Source of the DNA: Blasia pusilla
Taxonomy: Eukaryota > Marchantiophyta > Marchantiopsida > Blasiales
Direction: 5' to 3'
NCBI GenBank assembly: GCA_050084515.1
Contig: CM114274.1
Location: 28,892,001-28,956,000, forward strand
Length of the DNA stretch: 64,000 bases
Shown: positions 35,201 to 46,100 of the stretch, piece after piece
How positions within the stretch are numbered: the first letter of the stretch is position 1
Layout of the letters: each line of letters opens with the position of its first letter
The notes under the pieces: generated by a model
What the model saw: the letters and a program-made list of their open reading frames with translations, nothing else
Database searches by the model: none
Told to the model about the DNA's origin: nothing
Position numbers and translations under genes: made by a program

Positions 35201-37171
35201 TGGAGACTCGATACTAGATTCCAATGATGTCAAGTCTCTTCTCATATGATAATCTAATATTGTAGCCTCCTCTAGTTGTGCATGCTCATTTTTTTCAGGT
35301 CCAAATTCCATCTCTCTCATAATTTCAACGTTCTCATCAATAGATTTCCTTTCTTTTTTGTGATCACTACTATCTCTTGAATCTCTTATGAGATCCTCTT
35401 CGACGCTAATAGCAGTGAATGGAGTCATATTCTTCTCCACTATGTGACCTTTCTCAATAGATTTCCTTTCTTTTTTGTGATCACTACTATCTCTTGAATC
35501 TCTAATGAGATCCTCTTCGACACTATTAGTAGTGAATGGAGTCATATTCTTCTCCACTATGTGACCTTTCTCAAGATTGAGAAAGGTCATATCTTTGTGG
35601 GTCACGACATGAACTCCCAAAGTTGATACATTTGCACCAACAAAATTAACTTTAGATGATGAAACATTTGTTGTCTTAGAATTACCATTCCTTGACTTCA
35701 ATCCTTGTTCAATATCAACCTCAATTTTTGAAGTTTCCAATTTGCTCATGTTTCTCTCCTTTGACTTCATGTATCTATTAGTAGCAAGATCTAGCCATAA
35801 TGAAGTCTCATTATTGTCTTTCATAGCAATTGACATACTTGGGATGTTCTTTTTCTTCATCTCTTGAATATCCTTTGATATCTTTGACGCACTTTGTGTA
35901 CGTGATTGAGTGGCCTTTTCTTCTCTAATTTTATTACAACTAGGTTTTAATGCAAGTGAATATTCATTAGTTGCAAGATCTAACCATAATGGTGTAACAG
36001 AACTTGCCTTCATAGTTAGGGAATTGATATCTTTCTTTTGTCGGATGACCTTTGAATCTTTTCTTATAGCTCCTTTAGTGGCCTTTATTGGGGATTGAAT
36101 GTCCCTCTTCTTTTTCAAGGTCATGTGTTGAGATTTCAATGAAGTTCCATATGTATGAATTGCAAGATCCAACCAACTTGAGTTAATACTTGTAGATGCT
36201 CCATTATAGAGATTTTTTCCAAGACCTTTCTTCTGTCCAATGGATTTTGAGCCCTTAGAAACACTTTCCTCAGCCTCCTTTCCAATCAATCGATTCATCA
36301 CCATCTCCGTAGCATTCATTCCAGGATATTTCATTGGAATTATATTTTTATCACTCGCAAGATCCGGCAATCTTAAACTCATACTCCGAGTTCTAAGTGT
36401 AGGAGAATCTATTTTCTTTCTATGTTCAACCCCCTTGGAGTCCTTTTCAAACCTTGAATTCTTTGAAAGACTTCCCTCAGAGAAACTGGATATTTTCAAG
36501 TCCTTATTGCCAACCTTTCTCTCTCCAGATTTTCTTGTATTCATATTTAAATCAGTTTCAAGACTTTGACTAAGGGAAATTTTACGAATAGTTTCTGAAC
36601 TTATACTCATTGATGTTGTATTAGTGCCGAGAACGCCTTCAATTTCTCTTGTGAACTCCCTTGAGATCTTCACACCTTCATTTGGCATAAGGACTTCAAG
36701 TTCTTGATTTCTTTCCTTCTCAAGTTCAGAAATATCCTCTAAGTTCTTCAAATTTTTTTCTTGAAGTTGTTGGTTTGAGACTAGCAACACTCCTTTCTCC
36801 ATAGTAGTCTTCCAATTGGTCTCACTTTTCAAGGAAGCATCCTCTTCAAAGATCAAAGGGCCCAAATGCATTTGTATCATCTTATCTCTTTGGAAAGGAT
36901 CTCTTACAGGTTTCATCTCCTTGTCAACCCTAAAATCCATGCCTAATATGAAATTTTTGTCATTTTTCTCAAGACTTTCAATATTATATGGCATATGATC
37001 CTTATCTCTTGAGCCACTTTCTCGTGATCTTATATCATTCTTTTGTATTTTTGTAGAAGTTGAAGGCATTTCGTTCTCTTTGAAAGAGTTTTGTTGAGTT
37101 GCCAAAGGATTACGATCAATGTCACTAGCAATATGCATATTTGATGGCATAGGAAGACTTATCTCCAATTT
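32294..37171 (-). CDS. Terminal exon (1625 codons): last module, repeats, HSP70 substrate-binding domain
   Basis: The exon starts at 37171 after CTGTACAG (KLEISLPMPS). Residues 1 to about 185 are a module; where other modules have the donor GTGAGT this one reads ATGAGTATAAGT, so the frame runs on. Residues about 268-520 hold four 63-65-residue repeats beginning LPDLA or WLDLA. Residues 534-611 are a 39-residue tandem duplication. A long Ser/Thr/Asp-rich stretch follows, with SSSIDLD-type motifs. Residues about 1379-1600 are the HSP70 substrate-binding beta-domain and lid: LGLETAGGVMTVIIPRNT, DNNLLGSFELAGIPPAPRG, DAKGILNVSAEGKT and LENYVYKMRSTI. The C-terminus ends SSSNSSPPPPRWRL, with no EEVD. 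The uninterrupted 4.9-kb frame is strong evidence of selection or recent origin. Confidence 0.85.
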   Translation of the reverse strand, partial: KLEISLPMPSNMHIASDIDRNPLATQQNSFKENEMPSTSTKIQKNDIRSRESGSRDKDHMPYNIESLEKNDKNFILGMDFRVDKEMKPVRDPFQRDKMIQMHLGPLIFEEDASLKSETNWKTTMEKGVLLVSNQQLQEKNLKNLEDISELEKERNQELEVLMPNEGVKISREFTREIEGVLGTNTTSMSISSETIRKISLSQSLETDLNMNTRKSGERKVGNKDLKISSFSEGSLSKNSRFEKDSKGVEHRKKIDSPTLRTRSMSLRLPDLASDKNIIPMKYPGMNATEMVMNRLIGKEAEESVSKGSKSIGQKKGLGKNLYNGASTSINSSWLDLAIHTYGTSLKSQHMTLKKKRDIQSPIKATKGAIRKDSKVIRQKKDINSLTMKASSVTPLWLDLATNEYSLALKPSCNKIREEKATQSRTQSASKISKDIQEMKKKNIPSMSIAMKDNNETSLWLDLATNRYMKSKERNMSKLETSKIEVDIEQGLKSRNGNSKTTNVSSSKVNFVGANVSTLGVHVVTHKDMTFLNLEKGHIVEKNMTPFTTNSVEEDLIRDSRDSSDHKKERKSIEKGHIVEKNMTPFTAISVEEDLIRDSRDSSDHKKERKSIDENVEIMREMEFGPEKNEHAQLEEATILDYHMRRDLTSLESSIESPLNFDLDGVSNLTPSNLGGTKEGLLYPKEKITIIEEEIEKVFDGTYGRNSPVTLNDTLGLKYERSEYLRKDMETNKHEDAETSHLTTFITNVEIDDQEGIPLRSHEKQSKKIEKSLQSNNEIIEEDVAKGLRIINKKGKEIYLENMGETNKEQPQVNTNLVTTNDSISSSGNLVITEGVELLSVGLQDPHMNAFKFQVNQGELINISSRFKGEIAKIGNENLLLIHEGTKIANKDTSLRVDEGNKRTRIDLMESLPQAPSSDVVEHQNYGNIKVEGKCEMGAKRMMLHDDFDGAESKNILGVEIVVGETSSSLSKETRFIRVTKGEASTQVYQTSTSNISNDIRSKGIEENDPRNMNMQPLSKITTSNMDLETPRRLTRMYVAPHIFDVEVLPDSSDVEYAAREGRSLSLNLGVGQNLLPKLGSVRQSRFLEQRTYEELDSEIARGDPLTIGSLEPHDGTLDPIEDIALESTPINWNPDSSTSNDSGGVTTWIVGLQNAVKTFFRASLDTSGISQLSTYLENVGVGLDSGEGVRSSSSIDLDASEGKSLSSIDLDNIEGAASSSMDSSIDTMMVNPSLDISHNKGNATPLLLGSLGARRSMVLAPSTISELGSIPLALEMEAIPITTITPSISDVVTPHISQDETTTTKSTSSWYNVKPNYGMNPSSSNMETSIIDMTYVEGVPLSSSGLELETRLDGTSILNMDSNLKTPLTIVELQTLARPVTPLTLGLETAGGVMTVIIPRNTVVPTKKKQLVSTYVDNQTEVLVQIYEGERLWVTDNNLLGSFELAGIPPAPRGMAKITVFFDVDAKGILNVSAEGKTNGELNRIIITNVNERPNKQKIDKMIQDAQNYKIEDEENRKKIQCKNNLENYVYKMRSTIQSNKISKLLDQDDKKKMTNAVEATINWLLLNNWLLYNRKELADIEDFNKKRSELHNICSPILAKISEIQKSDVESSSNSSPPPPRWRL

Positions 37172-40100
37172 CTGTACAAAAAATATCATTAAATTAGGGT
37201 CATAAATAGGAATTTATTGTGAGTAAACAGAAAGTGACGAAATCACTGAAATCTTTACAAAACTTAGAGATACAAAGTGGCCTAGTCCGTCCGTACGCTC
37301 ATAGAAGAGCTTCGATGGAATCTGAACCGCTGCGGCTCTCGACTATTTCACTACTCGGGAAACTAGGGTTTTTACCTTTTTTTTCTTTTTTTTCTATTAA
37401 TAGAAAAAAATTGCATTAGGGTGTCCGGCACCCTGATGCAATATAAGGTTAGATAATCCTAGTAACGCTACTCTTGAAGCCACCTACGTTATATTACTAT
37501 GACTCCTTCGACGTCTAAGTCGGAACCATCAATCTAGGCTTCTCCTCATACAAGGGGGCCGATCAGATTAATAGTGCTTAGAGAAGTAGATGTTGAGAAT
37601 CCAACATTTATTTTAGAAACTTCCACAGGCTAGATAGTTATTAGAAATTTGCAATATTTTTTAGAATATGATTAATATATTTCTCTTACCAATAATTTTA
37701 TTCCAAAAGATATTATAACTACATGATAATTAGTCAAAAAATTAAGTTTTATTACTAATGGAGAGAAATGGGAAGAGGGGATGTAGGTTTTTTCCGAACT
37801 CACACTTCCTTGGGTTGTAGTTGCTTGAAAGAACTCCCTTGAGATTTGGGCATCTTCATCTAACACTAGTTCTTCAATACTCTCTTGCTTTTTGTTGCTA
37901 TTTTGTTGAAAACTTCCTTCTAAACTCTTTGAACAATTATCCTCGAGATTTTCCTTTGAAACTTGGAGAAAAGATTGTTGAATACTAGATATGTTGTGAT
38001 CTTTCAAGGGAGAATTCTCTCCAACAATCAATGGATCCATATTCCATGACGTTATCATAGCTCTTTGAAAATCTTCTCCTCTTGGTTTCTTCTCATCCAT
38101 TAAGTCCTGTTCCAGATCCAACGTGATCACTCTTTTATCATTTTTGGAGACTCTCAACTTTATTTTACGTGTTTTGAGTCTTGTGTGAGGCACGGCCTCG
38201 TGAATTTTATCACTTTTGGCATTGTTGTAGGACTTGAAATCCATTCTTTCTCTTTGATATGACTTTTTTTTCTTTAGAATTGGCTACCGATATGGTTAGA
38301 GGAAAGATCCATACTTTTTGGAAAAATATCATTTATATCCAATCTCTATATAAAATATGCTATTAGATCAATCTCATAAATGATAATTCTTATTCAAATT
38401 TTTTTTTAAAGTTTTACATATTTTTGCATTGTTTTACAAGGAAATTAAAAGAATTTCTCCCCCTCTAATACTTTTTCCTTGAGCTCTTAAAAAACTAGTA
38501 TTAAGATGAGTGATAAGATCCATATGAAGGCCTCTCTCCAATCTCTCCATGAAAGATACCACTAAAACAACCTCGTGAAATGAAATACTTAATGGAAAAC
38601 TTCCACTAAAATTGTTCACATATTTTAAATTCTTTAACCATTTTTTTATAGTTGGAGAAAAGACTCATCCGGAATTCACTTTCAATTTTTAAATTTCTAC
38701 TAAGGAAAAAATGAGATGGAAGTAAAAGGGAGGAGATGGATTATTTCACAACTCACACTTTCAAGTGCCATTTCAGTATTATGAATTCTTGTTCTTGCTA
38801 GTGGAAACTCTCTCGATATCTCGAGAGCTTCATGAACCACGGCTCCAATCCTTTCATGCTTTTGTATGGTGCTCAATTCAAAAATTCCCTTTGAGCTCTT
38901 TGAAGAATTTACCTCTAAATTTGTTGAAACTTTGAGCATATCTTCCTCAATGGAAGCCTTTTCTTGATTTTCCAAGAGTGCATTATTTCTACTAATGAAA
39001 GGATCCATTTGTGACGAGATCCTCACACTTATTTGAAAAGGGTCCTTTCTTGGCATTACTTCTTGTATGATCTTTGGTTCCATATCCATTATCATAATAC
39101 TCGTTTTTGTCTTAAGATTTTCAACTTTTTGTTCCATATCTTTATTCTCTTTTAGAACATGCTCTATTGATGTAGTACCAATTTCCTCTAATTTTTTAAC
39201 CTTGAAATTTAACAAACTTTCTTTCTCTCTCATAGGATTTTCCTTATCTTTCAAAAGACTATCAACAGAACTTGATGCAATGTAAGCATTCGTCTCCAAT
39301 TTCTGTACAGAAAACAAGAATTAATATTAACTTGATTTTATTAGGTCTAGATAAATTCTTCTATCAATACAGTAATTCCACATAACTAGTTTATCTGCTT
39401 TGAGAACAAAATGAATTCTATATTTATGTTTACTCATAGTAGGAAGCAAGTGTAGGAACAAGTATCGGCTAAACTCACAGATGATGGTGTTGTAGTGCCA
39501 TTATTAACATCTGCATTTATTGTTGAAAACTCTCTTAAGATCTCCTTTTCTTTACCACGCACATTGCCTTGTGTTTTCTCATGTGTTTTTTCATTATGAG
39601 GTTCAAGAATCTCCTTTAATTTCTTCACAGTATTTTGCTCAAGGTCTTCTCTTGAAACTTGGAGCATATCTTCCTCTATGATAACCTCGCCACGATTTTT
39701 TGTAAGCATATTATCTCCATCAATAAAAGGATGCATATGTAAAGAGGACTTACTATCTATTTGAAAAGGTCCCGTTCTTGGTTTAATCTCCTCATAATTC
39801 TGATTGTCCATCTCCGATATCTTCATCCTCTCCTTACTCATGAGACTTTCAAAAAAAATTTGTATGCTCTCAATTTTTTTTGGGTCATCTTGCTGTAATA
39901 TTTTAGTGGTTTTATGAATGTTTGTAGCCTTAGAGTCAGACATCCCTTTTTCTTTCTCCTCGATAGCACTTTGTTGAGTTACCAGTGGACTTTCGTCATG
40001 TTGCTTATTAAGATCCACAATAGATGTCATAATAACATCTGTCTCCAATCTCTGCATAATGGCATTCAATACCATTCAATTATCGTTATGAAATGATAGT

Positions 40101-43100
40101 GTTGAAACCTTAATAGTGTGGAGAGCTTTTGGAGCATACAAAGTTGAACTCTAATATTACTTTTAACTAAAAAAAAAAGTGAAAGATCAACTTAGTCATT
40201 GGACAGTGATGGTATAGCTAGCGGAAAATATATTCCATCTTGAATTTTTTCTCAAAGAGAAAAGGAACCAAGGGGAGAATTTTTTCCAAACTTAGAAATG
40301 ATGGTATCATAGAAACATGAAGAATACTTACATTTGTCGTAACAAATTCTGTTGAGATCTTCGGGCCTCCATCGAGAATCATGCCTTCTACTCTTTGACG
40401 TTTCTCTTTGGTATTGAGATCAATAGTATCCTCGAAGCTCTTTGAAGATTCTCCTCCAAGTTTGTCTCTAGAAATTGGCATGACATTTTCCTCCATTGTA
40501 GTCTTGCTAGGATTTTCCATGGGAGGACTCTCTCTTCCAATCCAAGGATCCCCATCTAATTGATGCCTCCTAGCTATTTTTAAAGGTTCCATTTTTTGTC
40601 TTCTCTCCTGAACAATCTCAACTTCCGTGTCCAAAGCGATCACACTCTCTTTGGTAGTGAGACTTTTACCTTTTTGTTGTGTGTTTTGACTCTCATGTGG
40701 TATATATTCCCTAGACCTTATGTTGATATGTTGAAGTTTTTGAACCTCTGGTTCAAAGATGCTTTCTTTATCCATGGTATTTCTTTGTTGAGTCGTCAAT
40801 GGACTAAAATCATGATATTTAGAAGAATACATACTTGAGGTCATATTAATACTTGGTTCCAATTTCTGCATAATATGAAGAAGATAGAATTGAATCAATC
40901 TTAGGAATTGGCTATCAAAGCCTATAGTCTTGGATATTTTTTGGAAGCTAAAAATTTCTAAATATAAGCATTATTATAGTTTCTTAAGGAGAAAATTTTA
41001 ATTTTACCATTTAGCTAATATTAAAGAATAAATTTATTGCCAAATAAAAATAGACTCTGACTACATTTGTTACTTGATGGAAAGATGGGAGAGCATATTT
41101 TCAAACTCACAGTTATTGATGTCATAGTGGCACCATGAAAATCTGCATTTTGTGATGTGAAATCCTTTGAAACTTCAAGATCTCCACGAAGCAAAGCATC
41201 TTCAATTCTCTCATGCAAGTTTTTTGTATTCACTTCAAAAATTCCCTCTATACTCTTTGGAGACTTTTCCGTAAGATCTTCTTTTGAAACTCGAGAGACA
41301 CTTTCCTCCATAGTAGTCTTGGCTTGATTTTCATTGGGAGCATTTTTAGTCCCAATAAAAGGATCCACATGAAATGGATTTCTCCCTCCTATTCGAGTAA
41401 GGCCAATTCTTTGTTTCATCTCCTCTACCATCTCAAGATCTTTAGCTTTATCATTTATGTTTTCTCTCTCTACTGGAAGAATTTCACTTGACCTTTCTTT
41501 CCCTCCAATTGTGTTTTGTTGAAATTTCAACGGACTACCATCATTTTCAATAGCAAGATCCATATTGTGTAGCTCAACAATATCCTTCTCCAATCTCTGT
41601 ATAATTAAAGATACCAATGTATCAACATCATGAATCGGTTTGATGGAAAATTCTTTAGAATGGTTGGGAAGCGCAAATGGTGTAATCTTTTACAAAGATG
41701 TAAAACAGAAATTTTATCCATATAATCGAGAGATAATTACATCATAACTAGAGGAAAAAAAATCCATCTTGAGTTTGTGTCTAGCTTGGAATTCATAGTA
41801 GGGAGTAATGTGTTCCAAACTCACAATTTTTGGTGTTATGATACCACTTGGAGAGCTTGTACTTGTTTCTATGGATTCATTTGAAATCTTCAAATCTTCA
41901 CCAAGCACTGCTTCTTCAATTCTCTCATGCTTCTTTTCATAATTCAAATAAAAAATCCCCGATAAGCTCTTTTGATGGTCTTCTCTTAAAACTTGGAAGA
42001 TATTTTCCTCCAATTTAGTTTTACCTTGAGTTTCAAATGGAGCATTCTCTCCAACAATCAAAGAATCCATTTGCAATGAGGTTTTTCTATCTATTTGGAG
42101 AGGGTTGATACTTGGTTTTATCTCTCTTGATGTAGCATCAATTTTGTGCATTTCTCTAGCTTTAGGATCAAAGAGACTTTCTTTGTGCACAATAATATTT
42201 TTTTGATCTCCCAATGAACTACCAGGATGGTTCTCAAAAATATCCATCTTCAATGGCGTGGTTATGTCTCTCTCCAATATCTGTACCATAATTAAGAGAG
42301 GAAAAATCAATTAGTTCCTTGACTTGGTCTTAATGCATGCAAAACTTCTTGAGAGGCTTTTTCAAACTTACTAGTAGATACTTGTATGATGCACAAGAGG
42401 GGCTAATGATGGATAATTTGAATTATCCATCATTAGCCCCCTTAATTGATCTCAAATCTACCCCTAACTTGATTTAAACTCTAAATTTACTCTAAATTAT
42501 CAAGATGCATATCAGTGGCAGAAAATGCCACATGCAAGGAAGAGAGGAGTTTGAAAATCAAGGGGAAAATGTGAAATAATAATCTCGATAATATTTTCAT
42601 TTATATAGCTCTTTGCAAAGGGATTTCCTTTTCTTTTCCACAAACTCATGGGATAGTTGCATCATAGTTGAAGAAAAATAAATTCAATCTTGAAGCTTAT
42701 TCTTAATAGCAAGGAAGTGTAAGAAGATATATTTTCTTAACTCACAGTCATTGGTATCATAGTGGTACTATCCATGTCTGAATCTGTTGTTGCAAACTCC
42801 CTTGAGATCTCCTTTCCTTTGCTAAGCATATTGCCTTGTGTTTCTTTCCTAATGTATTCAGAAATCTCCTTTAATCTCTTGGGAGTTTTTTGCTCAAGAT
42901 CTTCTCTTGAAACTTGGAGGACATCTTTCTCTATGATAACCTTGCCAAATTTTTCCATGAGGTTGTTATCTCCATCAATTAAGGAATCCATATGTATAGA
43001 GGATTTCCTGTTTGTTTGGAAAGGTCCAATTCTTGGTTCCATCTCTTTATGGCTCTTAACATTCATCTCCAATATCATCATCTTCTCATTGCTAATAAGA

Positions 43101-46100
43101 CTTTCAAGGTTTTGTTGTGTGTTCTCACTTTTTTGTGGAATACCTTGCTCTAATCTTTTACCAATATTGTGATTTTTTACATTCTTAGAATCAATCGTCC
43201 TTTCTTCTTTCTTTCCGAAAGTGCTTTGTTGAGCTATCAACAGACTATCGTCATGGTGCTCATCAAGATCCATAATAGATCTCATAATAAAATCTGTCTC
43301 CAATCTCTTCATAATAGCATTCAATAGCATTCAATTAGTTTTAAGAATTGATGGTGATTAAATTTTAACAATTTCTAGAGCTCTTAGAACATGGAAGGTT
43401 CTTATGTTACTTTTAACTAAAAATAGCTGAAAGAACTAATCGGGATACTCAAATTTATATTACAGCCAATTTCGGAGGCCCCTGGATGTCTTGATTATGA
43501 TGAATTCTTGTTTGGAGAAAAGGGAACGTAAATAGGTGTGCTATTTCTATGAAAGGCGTTTTTAGAAGGACATCCAAAATAGGCTTTTGTCCTCTTTTCG
43601 ATAATATTCATTTTTAAAAAATAAATAATTAAAAAAAGTCAATATTATTAAACAAAGCCTACTCGTATGGATTGAATGGGCGTTTCTTCCCTCCCTGAAT
43701 ATCTTTCCCCATGCAGGAGAAATGAGTAGCCCTAATTAGTGATTTGAGAGTGGTGGTATAGGTAGAGGAAAATATAATCCATCTTGAAATTTTTTTTCAA
43801 ACAAAAAGGAAGGAGAGGGAGAAGTGTTTTCCAAACTCACATTTGTTGGTATCATAATAACATCATGAATACTTGCACTTGTTGTTGGAAACTCCGTTGA
43901 GATCTTTGAACCTTCATCGAGTATCATGCCTTCTACTATTTGATGTTTCTCTTTGGTATTCAATTCAAAAGTGTCCTCTAAGCTCTTTGAAGATTCTCCA
44001 TTAATTCTGTCTCTAGAAATTGGCATAACACTTTCCTCCATGGTAGTCTTGCTAAGATTTTCCATAGGAGCAATCTCTCCACCAATCAAAAGATCTACAT
44101 GAAATGGAGGTATCCTTGATATTTCAAAAGCTTCTAGTTTTTGTTTCTTCTCCTTTACAATCTCAACTTCCATGCCCAATGCCACCACATTCTCTTTGGT
44201 GGTGAGACTTTCAACTTTTTGTTGTGTGTTTTGACTCTCTTGTGGTTCATGGTACTGCCTTGAACTTATGTTGGAGTTTGGAATTTTTGAAACCCTCGAG
44301 TGGAAGAGCTTTTCTTTATCTATAAGATTGCTTTGATAAGTTTTCAATCTCTGGAGACAAGATAGCACTAATCAACATTGTAAATTGGCCTTAAGAAAAA
44401 TTCTTGTCGAGAGTTTTTAGAAACTTGAACAAGTCCTTCAGAAGTATAATGTTAAGTCCTAGAATAATTGAATTCCATACAAATATGGGAGAGCGGTGTG
44501 AAAATTAGAGGAAAACCTTGTACATCTTGGAGTGTTTTCCTTATACTAGGAAGGAGAAGTAGGGAGGGATAGTTTGTGAACTTACAGTGGTTGGTATGAC
44601 TGTAGCACCATAGAGGTCTACACTTATTGTAGTGAAATCCTTTGAGATTTCATCATCTTGATTTGGCTCTACGCTCTCAACCAAATGATGCTTTCCTTTG
44701 GTATTGAAGTAGGGAGTGCCCTCTAATCTTTGGGAGTTTTTTTTATCAAGATATTCTTTTGAGGCATTTAAGACTTGTCCCTCCATGGTAGTCTTATCTT
44801 GATATTTTTGGGGAGCAATCTCTCCATCAAAAAAGTTATCCTCATGGAGAGGTTTCATCTTTACTCTCTCTAAAGGGGTTGTTCGTTGTTGCTTCTTCTT
44901 TTCCTGAGGAAAATCTATACTTGATGTAATCAACATTTCCTTTTTTCCAAGAATTTCAACTTTTTGTTGCAAATCCTCGCTCTCTTGCATATATGTTGCT
45001 TTATCCCTTGTCCTTGTTTCACTTTTTTGCATACCTTTAGACCTTGATATCTTATTTTTTTCTTCGGAAATGCTTTGTTCAGCTCCAAATGAACTACCAC
45101 CATGATGAGTAAGAAGATCTGAACTTGATGGCATGATAATATTTGTCTCCATTATCTACACAAGTACAAAAGATACCATTAAATTAGCCTTCTAAATAGG
45201 ATAGCATACTCTTTTTAGGCACTTTGGAAACTTTGCATCCTCTAATAATACTTATACAAGGCCTCAAAATATTCTTCTTCTATTATTACTTATATTACTA
45301 TCATTATTCTTATCATCATCATCATCATCACCATCATCATTAGTAGTTTGGAATTTTGCAAGACAAAAAAAATGTATAGAGAAAACTGTCATCTCTAATT
45401 AGAAGAAAGAGGGAAGGGGGCAATAAGGGCCTTTCCAAACTCACATTTCTTGGCATTGTTGTAGCATTGTAAAGGTCCATAATTTTTGGTATGAACTCAT
45501 CGGAGATATCAACATCTTTAGGTAGTATTAGGCCTTCACTTATTCGATGATCTTTATTTTTCTTCATGTTAGAAACATCTTCTAATCTCTCTGAGTAATT
45601 TCCACTAGGATATTGTTTAGAGGCTTGGAGACTTCCTTCCTCCATAGTAGTTATCCCTTGATTTTTGGTGAGATTACAATCACCAACAATCAAAGGATCC
45701 ATGTGTATTAGTGACATTGCCATACTTTCTCTTTGGGAGGGTTCAATTCTTTGTTGCATCTCCTTTTCAACCTCAAGATCCACGTCCAATGCAACTACTC
45801 TTTCATTTGTGGCAAGACCTTCAACTTTATATTTCATATATACAATCTCATGTGTTGCTCCATCTGTTGACTTTCCATCATCTTTGCATATTTCTATAGA
45901 TTCAGAGAAACTTTCTCTCTCTGTTAAAGTGCTTTTCTCAACTCTCAATGGAATATCATCATGGTTGGTAGCAAGATCCACTCTTGATTGCATATCAACA
46001 TCGGTGCATGTCTCCAATCTCTGTTTTAAATTAGAAGATTTTATAGATTAGCCTCATTAATGGAGTTTGTAGTTTTCTTCATAGATACTAGGAAACTTGA

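Noticed and set aside
32506-36998. Several plus-strand open frames opposite the HSP70-related terminal exon
   Set aside because: Shadows of the 1625-codon minus-strand frame; no domain content.
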